Origin: Kocuria sp. TGY1127_2
Lineage (GTDB): Bacteria; Actinomycetota; Actinomycetes; Actinomycetales; Micrococcaceae
DNA length: 64,000 bases
Direction: 5' to 3'
Assembly: GCF_013394385.1 (NCBI RefSeq)
Contig: NZ_AP022834.1
Location: forward strand, 2,108,001-2,172,000
Under the pieces are notes generated by a model. That model was not told where the DNA came from. It made no database searches and was given only the letters and a program-made list of their open reading frames with translations. Position numbers and translations under genes: made by a program. Positions 25,775-34,191 of this stretch are shown here, in pieces. How positions within the stretch are numbered: the stretch's first letter is position 1; each line of letters starts with the position of its first letter.

Positions 25775-26587
25775 CTAGTCCTCACTTTCATCTTCGGTTT
25801 CGGCCAGCGCGATCTCGATGTCGAGGCGTTGGCGGGTTGCGGATGCTGGCGTGGAGCCTGGGTCGCTGGCGGGCCCGCCGTTGGGGCTGGCCGCGTCCTC
25901 TCTGGCCGCATCCTGTTGATCCCCACCTGTTTCCGGTGGGGTGGTCTGTGTTTCGGTCTGATCCTCGACGCCGGCCTCGGGGGTGACGTCGAGGATCCGG
26001 CCGAGGGTTTCGTAGGCTTTCTGCAGCTGGTCTCGGGCTGTGCCGGCGAAGTCGCCGCGGCTGGTCAGTTCGGCCGCTTTCGCGGCCAGCAGCTCGGTTT
26101 CCTGGTTCACGCCGAGCAGGCATGGGCCGACCTCGTGGATCTTCAGCTGCCGCAACTCGTAGGCGTCCTGGCCCTTGTACTGTGTAGGGCCGCCGTCCTC
26201 GATGTCGAAGGCGAACGAGAACTGGTTGACGCGCCTCGATTTCAGCAGCCGGTAGATTTGGGCGGCCTTCGGGTTGTGTTCCTGCTCGTCCGGGGAAATG
26301 TAGCCGGTGATTTCCAGGCCCCGGTCGGTCTCGACGGCCTTGGACACGGTGCCGATGTGCGAGAACGGGTCCGCCCAGTCGTGCGACCAGATCACCGGGA
26401 TCTGCTGGCCCTTAGCACCCCAATCCTGTAGGGACTTGGCGAAGGCTCCCTTACGGACGACGTCGCCGAACGCGTCGACGGTGTCGAACACGGAGACGAT
26501 GGCTTTGAACTCGCCGTCGGCCAGGCCGGTGTCGGTTTCGTCCCCGACGTTCTCGACGGCGGTGTCGAAGTTCTTGGTGCGGATCAT
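25775..26587 (-). CDS. Prohead protease, HK97 family (S78)
   Basis: A 270-aa enzyme starting at the ATG at 26587 (GAGGA six bases upstream; an ATG at 26599 overlaps the portal stop). It carries the signature VIWSHDWADPFSHIG, with the catalytic His, and the conserved FSFAFDIEDGG strand. The Ser is expected in this second motif. The C-terminal 90 residues are Thr/Gln/Asp-rich and may be scaffold-like. Confidence 0.88.
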   Translation of the reverse strand: MIRTKNFDTAVENVGDETDTGLADGEFKAIVSVFDTVDAFGDVVRKGAFAKSLQDWGAKGQQIPVIWSHDWADPFSHIGTVSKAVETDRGLEITGYISPDEQEHNPKAAQIYRLLKSRRVNQFSFAFDIEDGGPTQYKGQDAYELRQLKIHEVGPCLLGVNQETELLAAKAAELTSRGDFAGTARDQLQKAYETLGRILDVTPEAGVEDQTETQTTPPETGGDQQDAAREDAASPNGGPASDPGSTPASATRQRLDIEIALAETEDESED

Positions 26588-26595
26588 GTGTGTCC

Positions 26596-28710
26596 TCATT
26601 CCTTGGAATAGGTCAGTCGGCATTGGCAGTGCGCGGTCTCGGGCCCGGACCCGGTCCAGTCACCGGGCCAACGCAGCCCGTTGTTGAACGTGTCATCGAC
26701 CGGTACGGTCTGCCCGTCCTGGGCCGCGTGCGAGGCCCGCGGATTCTTCGAGGTCGTGTGCCAGGTCTTGTGCGTGGCTTTGGCGGCTTTGGCGGCGTCG
26801 GCGGCCCCAAAGCTGGTTACTTCGGTCCCGATCGTGTTGATGCGCTTTTCAGCCTGCTGGTTCGCAGCGTTGAGGATCGCGGTCATCCTGAGCTCGACTT
26901 GCTGGACCCCGTTCTCTTGAACATCGCGCAGTTTCCGGTAGAGCCCGTCATCGACCAGCAGCTGAGCGTAGGATTTCCCGGCCTTGGACAGCCACCCGTA
27001 TTGCTTCTCGCGGGCCCAGACGCCCAGGTCGGCGCCCAACTCCCCGAGGGTCTGCAACGAGGCTTCAGCGGCGACGTCGCCGAGATGGTTTTCAAGGATC
27101 CCGACGATCGCTTTCTGGTCCTCAGCCGAGAACGCGACCGCTAAGGCTTCGGCCATGTCCACACCGCCGTCGACGGTCCGGCCCGGAACGAACGAATCCG
27201 AGTAGCGGGCCTTCTCACCGGTTTCCCGATCGAAGCCAAGCCTGGAGGCAACGTCACTGATGATCCGATTCATTTCCTTGGACACGGCCTCGGTCATCGC
27301 CTCGAGCGCCCCTTGGACCGGTTCTGCGTCGAGGTCGGTGAAGGCCGCCTCGCCCTCATCGCTACTGTCAGCCTCGGTGTCGTCTGCGGTGTCAGCTTTG
27401 CCCCGTTCCGGGGCTGCGGCTTTTCCCAAACTCGACCCAGCTTCCAGATCCGGCAACGGATCCGCCGGGTCCGGCTCATTGGTCTGGCCCGTATCGTTCG
27501 GACCCGCCAGCCCGCCTTGGGTGACGTTCATTGGAGTGATCAACTCGTCGCCGCCGTCCACGGCCGGCCAGCCCTGTTCGGCACGGGCCTCGTTGACCGT
27601 CTGGATGGGCGCACCGACGGTGGTCTGGTAGATCTTCGCCCTGGTCGCCTGGTCGGTGCGCAACTTCGAGTCAACGTCGGCGCGGATCTCTTCGTCCGCA
27701 TCGAGCAGATGAGCCAACCCGACGTTCAAAGCTTCTTGCGTCCACCGGATCAACGGGCCCAGGACATCCTGGTAGAGCTGCTCACGCAACGCCAGGATGT
27801 TGCTGTAGGTGCCTTGCCTGGCCCCGACCAGCTCCGGCGGGACGTGCAGCGCTTCGGCGGCTTCTTCCAACGCGAGTTTGCGGACGTCGACATACTGGGC
27901 GTCCTTCGGGGACACCGAATCCACGGACCGGTAGGTCATCCCATCCTCCAGGATCGGGGTGCCTCCGGCGTTGCCGCCGCCGGCTTTATACGTTGAGAAT
28001 TCGGTTTTGAATCGACCCCACGCCTCGTCGGACCATTTCGGCGCCGTCGAGGGTCGCTCGATCACCGCCGGGACCCTGGCACCGTTGGAGAACAGGTCTG
28101 CCCGGTAATCGCCGAGGGCGGTGAGCTCGCGGGCGAGATCGTCGAGGGTAGCCACTGATGTGGATCCGTAACGGTGCTTACCGAAGATCGGTTCCGGGCC
28201 CATATCGAAGACAACGTCAGTTGTCGGAATGATCTCCGGCTCCCCGCTCTTTTCCGGCCAGATCGCCACGCCCTCATACCGGCCGAATCCGTCGACGACG
28301 GTCGAGAACCGGTTGCCTTTCAGTTTCGGGAATTCGTAGCCGCCGCTCCCGTCGGGCATGGCGAGGAATCCCCACCGGCCGAAAATGTAGAGGTCGTTGA
28401 CCAGTGCCTCGATGAATCGACCTTGCCCTTGTTTCGGCCACGGCCGGTGCAGAGCCTGGTGGATCTTGCTGGTCGGATCGATCGTCTTACCACCGGACGA
28501 GTCGCCCTGGTAAACGTGAAAAGGGATAGAAGCGACAGACCGGGCGATAAACCCGATGACGGTCCGGACCGAGGGCTGTGTTGCCCACAGGTCGTAAGGA
28601 TCCAGGCTCCCGGCCGGCCGGTAGTCCATGAGGGGTTGCGACATGGTCAGGGCCCCGGACTTTTGATTATCCAGCGAGATGATGTCGCCGTCGCGGATTC
28701 CGTGACCCAT
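26596..28710 (-). CDS. Portal protein fused to a MuF-like minor head protein
   Basis: A 704-aa protein. Residues 1-400 are an HK97-type portal: SVRTVIGFIARSVASIPFHVY, EALVNDLYIFGRWGF, VPPELVGARQGTYSN and the C-terminal clip helix NEARAEQGWPAVDGGDEL. A Pro/Asp-rich linker (about 405-460) joins a C-terminal part that ends in the MuF (phage head morphogenesis) motif: HKTWHTTSKNPRASHAAQDGQ and then AHCQCRLTY. Portal and MuF are usually separate adjacent genes, so this is a fusion with no internal start needed. Confidence 0.88.
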   Translation of the reverse strand: MGHGIRDGDIISLDNQKSGALTMSQPLMDYRPAGSLDPYDLWATQPSVRTVIGFIARSVASIPFHVYQGDSSGGKTIDPTSKIHQALHRPWPKQGQGRFIEALVNDLYIFGRWGFLAMPDGSGGYEFPKLKGNRFSTVVDGFGRYEGVAIWPEKSGEPEIIPTTDVVFDMGPEPIFGKHRYGSTSVATLDDLARELTALGDYRADLFSNGARVPAVIERPSTAPKWSDEAWGRFKTEFSTYKAGGGNAGGTPILEDGMTYRSVDSVSPKDAQYVDVRKLALEEAAEALHVPPELVGARQGTYSNILALREQLYQDVLGPLIRWTQEALNVGLAHLLDADEEIRADVDSKLRTDQATRAKIYQTTVGAPIQTVNEARAEQGWPAVDGGDELITPMNVTQGGLAGPNDTGQTNEPDPADPLPDLEAGSSLGKAAAPERGKADTADDTEADSSDEGEAAFTDLDAEPVQGALEAMTEAVSKEMNRIISDVASRLGFDRETGEKARYSDSFVPGRTVDGGVDMAEALAVAFSAEDQKAIVGILENHLGDVAAEASLQTLGELGADLGVWAREKQYGWLSKAGKSYAQLLVDDGLYRKLRDVQENGVQQVELRMTAILNAANQQAEKRINTIGTEVTSFGAADAAKAAKATHKTWHTTSKNPRASHAAQDGQTVPVDDTFNNGLRWPGDWTGSGPETAHCQCRLTYSKE

Positions 28711-28716
28711 AGTTCA

Positions 28717-28938
28717 CTATTCCTTCCGTTGGTGGTGGACCTGAATCCACGCAATGGCGGGGACCTGAATGTTGATGACCCCGGCCAGTGGGACCGGGTC
28801 TTTGTTGGTCAGTAGCTCGACGTGTTCGAGGGTGATCTCGTGTCGGTCGGTGTAGGTCACCGTCCCGGATAGCGAATCGTTGTTCAGGGTGGTGACCACG
28901 ACCTGCTGTCGCAGGTAGATGTCGTGATGTTTGCCCAC
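28717..28938 (-). CDS. Small beta-barrel phage protein, possibly Sm-like
   Basis: A 73-aa protein between terminase and portal genes. Its pattern, VVVTTLNNDSLSGTVTYTD, then EITLEHVELLTN and GVINIQVPAIAWIQV, is a five-strand SH3/Sm-like layout: a short N-terminal helix, a Gly in strand 2, and two final strands. No family is recognised and RNA binding is speculative. Confidence 0.55.
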   Translation of the reverse strand: MGKHHDIYLRQQVVVTTLNNDSLSGTVTYTDRHEITLEHVELLTNKDPVPLAGVINIQVPAIAWIQVHHQRKE

Positions 28939-28968
28939 GGGCTCGGTCCCCTTTTTTTGTGGTTGGTC

Positions 28969-30738
28969 TTAGACGGCCCGTACGGTGCCGCCATCCTCGT
29001 ACGCTGACCGGGTCGGTGCCGGCCCGTTCATGCCCTCCGACAGGGCGTCCAAAAGCGCGGACACGCCGTCGATCTTTTCGGAGCTGTTGGCTTTCGATGG
29101 TTTGACGTTGCCGGCCGGGTCCATATCCACGGCCAGGTTGTCCACACACCACATGGCGACGGGGTTTCCGCCGTGCCGGACCCTGGGCCGGTGTTGGCCG
29201 GGCTTGCCAGCGGCCCCGAGCTTGACGAGCCGTTGCAGCTCCACCAGCGCCGCGTTCATGGTGGCGTAGCCCTGTCCGACCTTGATCATCGGCATGTCCT
29301 CTTCGACAAGGTCATTGACCAGCTGCGAAGAGTTCCACCGGTCGTAACCGATGGAGGCGACCTCGAACGTCTCAGCATCGGCGAGAATCTGTTCTTTGAT
29401 GAAGTCGTAGTCGGAGACGTTGCCCGGCGTCAGCGTCAACCAACCGTCTTTGACCCAACGGGTCGCGTTGCCGCCGGTCCGTTCGTCCAGGGCCGGGAGG
29501 TTATCCTCCGGGGTCCAGAACCGCCAGATCGCGTCATAGCCCTCGGTCTCGTCCTCGAACGGGATCAACCAGCACAACGCGTTCAGGTCGGAGACCGACG
29601 CGAGGTCCAGGCCTCCGTAGGCTACCCTCCCGGCCAGGTCTCGCTCGTCAATCCTGGTCCCGGCGTTACGTTTCCAATCGGCCAGTTCAATCCACCCGGT
29701 GGTTTCCTTGGTGCGGATCCCCAACCGGAGTCGCTTGAACGCGGCCAGCTCCGCCGGGGAATTCTTCGCCTTATTCGCTGCCGCCCGCATCGACGATTTC
29801 GTCGGTGTGACCCCGTAACCAGGGTTAGCTGCCTTCCACGTGGACTCTTTGAAAGGGTCCGCGTCCTTATCGGCGGCGAAAATGACCCCGTAAGTGGCCT
29901 CATCTTTGAACACGCCGCGGGCGAGTTTCTCGATATAGGACCGGTTCGAGGCGTAAGGAGTGTTCGTTTTGCCTTCATCAGCGGTCGTGATCTTGAAAAT
30001 CAGCGGCTGCTCACGGGCGCCGGTGCCGGTCTCGAGGGCCTCGACGAGGTCCTTTTTCCGGTGAATGTGCAGCTCGTCGATGATCGCACCGTGCACGTTG
30101 GCCCCGTGTTGGGCCTCAGCGACGGCGGAAACAACCTGGAAGTAACTGTAGGACCGTTTGTGGATGATCCGGCCCTTGACCGTGTCGAACGATCGTTGCA
30201 ACACCTTCGACGACTCGGCCAGCTGCTTGACCGGGTTGAACACGAACTCGGCCTGATCCTTAGTCGTGGCCGCCGCGATCACCTGCGCACCGGCCTCATA
30301 ATCGGCCCCGGTCAGGTACAGTCCGATACCGCCGCAGATGGTCGACTTCCCGTTCTTGCGAGGAACGTCGACGGTCGCGTTGCGGATGATCCGCACCATC
30401 CGGGTCGGGTCGTCCTCAGACGGGTGAACCCACCCGAAAACCGGGGCGAGGATGTGTCCGACCTGCCACGGCGACGGGTCCAGCGGTTTCCCCGCCCAGG
30501 TGCCCTGCGTGTGCCGCAGGGTGCGGAACGAGGCGATGACGTGATCGACCCGTTCGGGGTCGAAGACCGCGTCCTTGACCCACGACGGTTCCGGTGTCTT
30601 CACCAACGGTGGGCAGTCCGGCAGCTCGTAGCCGCGGGAGAGCAGGTAGAACGCGACCTCCGGGGAGAGCTTCAGCCGTTTCAGGCGCCGCGTGGACGGC
30701 ATTTTTACCTGGTTCACCGTGAGAGGAGTAGCCAACAC
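28969..30738 (-). CDS. Terminase large subunit
   Basis: A 589-aa HK97-type TerL. The ATPase part has the Walker A-like VPRKNGKST near residue 127, the Walker B IIDELHIH near 220, and FKITTADEGKTN coupling motif. The nuclease domain with conserved acidic residues (GGLDLASVSDL near 375 and VDNLAVDMDP near 540) follows. It drives DNA packaging into proheads. A near-identical gap of 29 bp to TerS indicates one operon. Confidence 0.93.
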   Translation of the reverse strand: MLATPLTVNQVKMPSTRRLKRLKLSPEVAFYLLSRGYELPDCPPLVKTPEPSWVKDAVFDPERVDHVIASFRTLRHTQGTWAGKPLDPSPWQVGHILAPVFGWVHPSEDDPTRMVRIIRNATVDVPRKNGKSTICGGIGLYLTGADYEAGAQVIAAATTKDQAEFVFNPVKQLAESSKVLQRSFDTVKGRIIHKRSYSYFQVVSAVAEAQHGANVHGAIIDELHIHRKKDLVEALETGTGAREQPLIFKITTADEGKTNTPYASNRSYIEKLARGVFKDEATYGVIFAADKDADPFKESTWKAANPGYGVTPTKSSMRAAANKAKNSPAELAAFKRLRLGIRTKETTGWIELADWKRNAGTRIDERDLAGRVAYGGLDLASVSDLNALCWLIPFEDETEGYDAIWRFWTPEDNLPALDERTGGNATRWVKDGWLTLTPGNVSDYDFIKEQILADAETFEVASIGYDRWNSSQLVNDLVEEDMPMIKVGQGYATMNAALVELQRLVKLGAAGKPGQHRPRVRHGGNPVAMWCVDNLAVDMDPAGNVKPSKANSSEKIDGVSALLDALSEGMNGPAPTRSAYEDGGTVRAV

Positions 30739-30767
30739 GGCCGATCATCACCTCTTCACGTCATCGT

Positions 30768-31217
30768 TCAGGCGAACGGGTTACCCGCCGCGTCATCCTC
30801 CTCCGGTCCCTTCAACCCAGCCTCAGCGGCCGGCGTCAAACCGAACTCTTTGCACCACGCCCGGAACTCACGACCGGCCGATTCCTCAACCTTCACCCAC
30901 GGGGCAATGACCTGCCCCTGCGAGTTCTCCGACATGATGCCCTCGGCCTGCCGCAACCGGACAGCCTGCCGCCACCGCGAGAACGTCTGACAGACATGCT
31001 CCATCGCGGCCGCATTAATCGGCTTCAACAAGCCCGCATCCTTGGCCTGGTCAATGATCTGATCCCACAACCAGTTCCCATCAGCGTCGAGCTCATCGGG
31101 ATGCTCCGGCTTGGAGGGCAGACCTTTGCCGAAGTTCACCTCGGGAGGCAGCGGGCGTCGGGCGGCGTTGCCTTCGATCAGGCGCATCGCCCTGGGTTTG
31201 GCGGCCGGTCCTGGCAT
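30768..31217 (-). CDS. Terminase small subunit, P27 family
   Basis: A 149-aa protein starting MPGPAAKPRAMRLIEGN, the hallmark of P27-type TerS. A helical core (LWDQIIDQAKDAGLL, EHVCQTFSRWRQAVRL) and a C-terminal FGLTPAAEAGL segment follow. It recognises the packaging site, probably in the adjacent 31218-31424 gap. Confidence 0.88.
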   Translation of the reverse strand: MPGPAAKPRAMRLIEGNAARRPLPPEVNFGKGLPSKPEHPDELDADGNWLWDQIIDQAKDAGLLKPINAAAMEHVCQTFSRWRQAVRLRQAEGIMSENSQGQVIAPWVKVEESAGREFRAWCKEFGLTPAAEAGLKGPEEDDAAGNPFA

Positions 31218-31424
31218 TCAGGCTCACCTCCCGTCGGTGCATGTGTATGCAAAAGTTTTCGTTGAAATGTTCGAGGGGTACTCGTCAACCTGCGCTAGCG
31301 TGCGCATTTTGACCCGCGCCGCCCAGGGAAGGCCAGAACTTTGTTCGATTGACTCCCCTCCCCCTGTATGAATATTCAATCCTGGATGGATATACAGGAT
31401 CGTTTTTCCTAGGGGCCGGCAGGT
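31218..31424. other. Gap between HNH and TerS; candidate packaging (cos) site
   Basis: 207 bp without a gene. It contains short inverted repeats (TATTCAATCCTGGATGGATA region) and a C-rich run near 31350, in the place where cos sites of HK97-type phages lie. I cannot identify the cut site. No promoter is obvious. Confidence 0.35.
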
Positions 31425-31832
31425 TCAGATCCTGCCGTCGGAGGGATTGCTTTTTCGAGCATTGGACAGTCGGCGCAGGATCGCAAGTTCACGTTTCGTT
31501 TTCTCCGTGTGGCATGGAGTTTCGTGGATCGGGGCGAGGTTGTTTAGGTCGGTCTTGGCTCCGCCGAGGGCTATGGCGAGTTTGTGGTCGACTTCGGTTG
31601 CCCCTGGTTTGCCGCATATGTGGCAGGTGCCGTGGTGTTGTGCCATGACTGTGACTTTAAGTTCGGACCATTGGTGTTCGGTGATGCCGAGTCGTTGTGT
31701 GGTGGTTCGTTTGTCTTGTGGTCGCCTGCGGTCTTGCCAGCCTGATGATTGGTGTTGGTCGCAGCGTCCTTTGTTGTTGGCGAGGTTGGCGCAGCCTGGT
31801 TGCGTGCAGCGTGAGGGTGGTGCTTTAGGCAT
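31425..31832 (-). CDS. HNH endonuclease
   Basis: A 135-aa protein. The N-terminal zinc pair (CTQPGC, GRCDQH) and a second pair (CHICG near residue 70) flank the HNH core: ATEVDHKLAIALGGAKTDLNNL with the His-Asp pair and Asn, and ETPCHTEKTKRE. HNH proteins beside terminase genes assist cos cleavage in HK97-type phages. Confidence 0.88.
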   Translation of the reverse strand: MPKAPPSRCTQPGCANLANNKGRCDQHQSSGWQDRRRPQDKRTTTQRLGITEHQWSELKVTVMAQHHGTCHICGKPGATEVDHKLAIALGGAKTDLNNLAPIHETPCHTEKTKRELAILRRLSNARKSNPSDGRI

Positions 31833-32106
31833 CGGTTTGTTGGTGGTGTGGTTCGATGCTGTGGATGCCGGGGAGTGTGAGCATGCTGTTATAGGTCAGC
31901 ATGATGTCGCTGCTGTAGACGTTGTGTGCTGCCCACTTGATGGTCTTGCCGCCGGGGAGGATGGCGTGGATGTATCCGGGGCCGTCGGTCCCTTGGACTC
32001 GTGCGGTGAGTGTGGGTAGGAGGATGATGGGGCCGTTGGGTTCGATGGTCAGTATTAGCCCGGTGCCGTCTTCGTTGACGGCGATCCTGGTGGTGGTCTC
32101 GTTCAT
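31825..32106 (-). CDS. Small conserved phage protein of unknown function
   Basis: A 93-aa protein, predicted beta-rich (RIAVNEDGTGLILTIEPNG, HAILPGGKTIKWAAHNVY), with AAGGGGA ahead of the ATG at 32106. It overlaps HNH by 8 bp. A terminator-like hairpin lies 40 bp upstream. No family is recognised. Confidence 0.55.
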   Translation of the reverse strand: MNETTTRIAVNEDGTGLILTIEPNGPIILLPTLTARVQGTDGPGYIHAILPGGKTIKWAAHNVYSSDIMLTYNSMLTLPGIHSIEPHHQQTDA

Positions 32107-32145
32107 GGTGTGGGTCCCCTTGGTGGTCTTGGTGGGGGGGTAGTA

Positions 32146-32180
32146 CAAACCCCCAGGACTGTTCGGGTCCTGGGGGTTTG
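32146..32180. terminator. Early/late boundary hairpin
   Basis: A perfect 14-bp stem (CAAACCCCCAGGAC with its complement) and a 7-nt loop. TTTG on either side allows modest termination in both directions. It separates the replication block from the packaging block, so late transcription probably starts downstream of it. Confidence 0.65.
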
Positions 32181-32332
32181 TGGCCGTTGTTTGAGAACGG
32201 TTATTCAGTTGTGCCGCGTGTCACTTTAGGAGCGTGTCTGTGCGGTTGCGCCCTCCCCTGTTTCCTGTTTTTGGGCAGGCGGGAAGTTCTTTTCCAGGAT
32301 ACTTGTGGATAAGTGTGGGGTGCAATCACCAT

Positions 32333-32358
32333 TGTTTGTCTGGTCATTACCGTTCATT
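32333..32358. promoter_or_regulatory. Repeat element with GGTNATNACC core, copy A
   Basis: An AT-richer segment containing TTTGTCTGGTCATTACCGTT. The same element with two mismatches recurs at 34030-34051, and a partial copy at 34059-34075. Its centre, GGTCATTACC, is nearly palindromic, as expected for a dimeric regulator. It precedes the late block on the minus strand. Confidence 0.45.
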
Positions 32359-32393
32359 TTATTTTCTGTGAATATTCTGAAAAGCACCGCATT

Positions 32394-32999
32394 TTAGGCC
32401 GCATCATCAAAAACATGATCCAACTTCGAGGCCAACCATTCCCAATCAGCCATCGGCCAACACGGCAACCCCTCCCACCACGTCGAGACCTCATGCTCGG
32501 ACGGTACACAAACCCCCGACTCACACCGGACAAACGGCACCGTCTCACCGTTGGCATCCAGGCACCGGATCACCAACGTCTGATACCAACACCACGGACA
32601 GACCGCCTTCAACCGCTGCCCGTCAGTGACCTCCCCCAGATGCTCCCTCGTCCGGTGCGCAGTATCAGCAGCCCAGCCCGCCACTTGCCGGGCCCAAGAC
32701 CCCGATGCCGGACTGACCGGAACGAGACCGTCCAAGCCCTCCAGAAGCTGTAGGACGGGTCGCTCGGGGTTCCGCCCCGCCTGGATCGTCCAGTCGCGCA
32801 CACCGGCCGTTATGCCCTCGATGAGGGCGAACGTGGTCAGGTGCATCGGGGCAGGTCCGGAGCTGGTTGGTGCGGTTTCTTCGCCTTCGGGTAGCCATCG
32901 GTTGATTGGCTCCCGCCAGGGTCGCGGGGATCCTTTGAACCGGTATTCGTTCAGTGGCTCCCACCGTTGTGCGAGGTAGGCGAGGTTGGGGTTACGCAT
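32394..32999 (-). CDS. Phage protein with Cys-rich zinc-ribbon-like C-terminal region
   Basis: A 201-aa protein: a Trp/Arg/Pro-rich N terminus, a helical centre, then CPWC at about 135 and a second Cys pair (CESGVC) near 160, spaced as in a zinc ribbon. The end is Trp-rich. It overlaps RusA by 8 bp. The function is unknown. Confidence 0.6.
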   Translation of the reverse strand: MRNPNLAYLAQRWEPLNEYRFKGSPRPWREPINRWLPEGEETAPTSSGPAPMHLTTFALIEGITAGVRDWTIQAGRNPERPVLQLLEGLDGLVPVSPASGSWARQVAGWAADTAHRTREHLGEVTDGQRLKAVCPWCWYQTLVIRCLDANGETVPFVRCESGVCVPSEHEVSTWWEGLPCWPMADWEWLASKLDHVFDDAA

Positions 33000-33471
33000 G
33001 CGGGTTCTCCTTCTCGGTGATGACCAGTTCGATGCGGGGATTGTTTTTGTCTTTGCCGCCGTGGTGGATGTGGGGCCCGTCGAGGTGGGTCCAGTTGTCG
33101 TCTGGGATCAGCCCGTAGTCGACCATCCCGTCGATCGCCCACTTCAGCACCGGGTAGGTATTACCTGGGTCGTACCGATTCAGGCGGGGCTTGTAGATGA
33201 AGGCGTCGATCTGGATGTAGTCCAGGCCGGTGGGTAGGCCGGCCTGGATGCTGGCGTGTTGGCCGGCTTGTCTCCAGGTGGCTGCGTGTTTGGCCCGGTA
33301 CCACTGGCCCTTTTTGGTGAGTTGGTTGATGGAGACCAGGGTTTTGGCTCCGAGCGGGATGGTCAGCGTGGAGGTTTTGTCAGTGGCGGTGACCTGGACC
33401 CTGACCGGCGTTCCGTCTCGGTAGGCGGTGACGTATCCGTCCCGGTTTGGGTCTGCGGGGCTGTGTGCCAT
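32992..33471 (-). CDS. RusA-like Holliday junction resolvase
   Basis: A 159-aa protein. A long N-terminal region precedes the conserved RusA core: YKPRLNRYDPGNTYPVLKWAIDG, with the Arg-x-x-Asp-x-x-Asn catalytic pattern, and LIPDDNWTHLDGP. Its role in phage is to resolve branched intermediates before packaging. Confidence 0.83.
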   Translation of the reverse strand: MAHSPADPNRDGYVTAYRDGTPVRVQVTATDKTSTLTIPLGAKTLVSINQLTKKGQWYRAKHAATWRQAGQHASIQAGLPTGLDYIQIDAFIYKPRLNRYDPGNTYPVLKWAIDGMVDYGLIPDDNWTHLDGPHIHHGGKDKNNPRIELVITEKENPHA

Positions 33472-33483
33472 GGTGTGGGCCTT

Positions 33484-33915
33484 TCAGAAGGGTGGTGGCT
33501 GGTTGGCCGGTGGTTGCGGTGCCGGTGGTTGTAGGAGGGGCTGGCCGGGTGGTGGGTGGCCGCAGATGTGGTTGGTCAGTAGTGGTGGTGGGTGGTTGGG
33601 GTTGTCGATTTCGTAGAGGCGGAATGTGCGGTCGGTGGTGGTGAGGTGGTAGAGGGTTCTGCCTGCGATGGCGTGGATGGTGGCTTGTTCGGGTGTGAGG
33701 GTGGTGGTGTCGGTGGTGGTTCGGGTTGCTGCGGTGTCGTCGTTGTAGCCGGTGAGGATCATGGTGTGGCAGGTGGGGCAGGTGTGGAGTCGTGCGATGC
33801 GTTGGGTGTTTTGTGCGGGGTGTTTGATTTCGTTGAGGATCCAGTCGCCGGTACCGGGGCGTGGATGGTCTTGGGGTAGGTCGATGCTGGTTTGTTGGGG
33901 TGTGGCTTTATTCAT
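33484..33915 (-). CDS. Phage protein with CxxC and Pro-rich tail
   Basis: A 143-aa protein from the ATG at 33915 (AAAGA upstream; a GTG at 33933 is possible). A CPTC pair near residue 46 and a later C-G-H may bind zinc. Middle residues are Thr-rich, and the last 30 are Pro/Gln-rich. No family is recognised. Confidence 0.5.
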   Translation of the reverse strand: MNKATPQQTSIDLPQDHPRPGTGDWILNEIKHPAQNTQRIARLHTCPTCHTMILTGYNDDTAATRTTTDTTTLTPEQATIHAIAGRTLYHLTTTDRTFRLYEIDNPNHPPPLLTNHICGHPPPGQPLLQPPAPQPPANQPPPF

Positions 33916-33993
33916 GTTGGTCTTTCGCGACACAAGCTACACATGGTCCAGTTACTTTCTCTGCGTGGGCGCGCAGGAGCTTGATAATTGTCT

Positions 33994-34185
33994 TTTTGTG
34001 TAGTTGTGTAGCACCCTCGATACCTTTAATGTTTGTCTGGTGATAACCGTTAGTTGCTGGTCATTAGGGTTCATTCGGTGAAAGTTGTGTAGCTTAAGTA
34101 GCGTTTTTCGAGTTGTGTAGCAGAAATCGGCCATGTCGACTTGGCAAGCCAGTCTTGCTTCAAGGATCGTTGCTACACAACTTTC
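33994..34185. repeat. Iteron-like repeat cluster, candidate replication origin
   Basis: GTTGTGTAGC occurs as direct copies at 34003-34012, 34084-34093 and 34112-34121 and inverted at 34172-34181. The second and last copies extend to a perfect 14-bp inverted repeat (GAAAGTTGTGTAGC, 34080-34093 with 34172-34185). Between them lie an AT-rich stretch and copy B of the GGTNATNACC element (34030-34051). The cluster lies in the 276-bp gene-free gap just downstream of the primase-helicase. Confidence 0.5.
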
Positions 34186-34191
34186 AGCCGT

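Noticed and set aside
29173..30990. 605-residue plus-strand frame opposite the terminase
   Set aside because: Antisense shadow of a real high-GC gene; no ribosome binding site and no recognisable fold.
31218..31424. Defined cos site between HNH and TerS
   Set aside because: Position is right, but I see no convincing cut-site symmetry, so only the gap is listed.
33952..34134. 60-residue minus-strand open frame (MADFCYTTRK) through the iteron-like cluster
   Set aside because: Its codons are built from the repeated GTTGTGTAGC units, there is no ribosome binding site, and it looks like by-product of the repeats.
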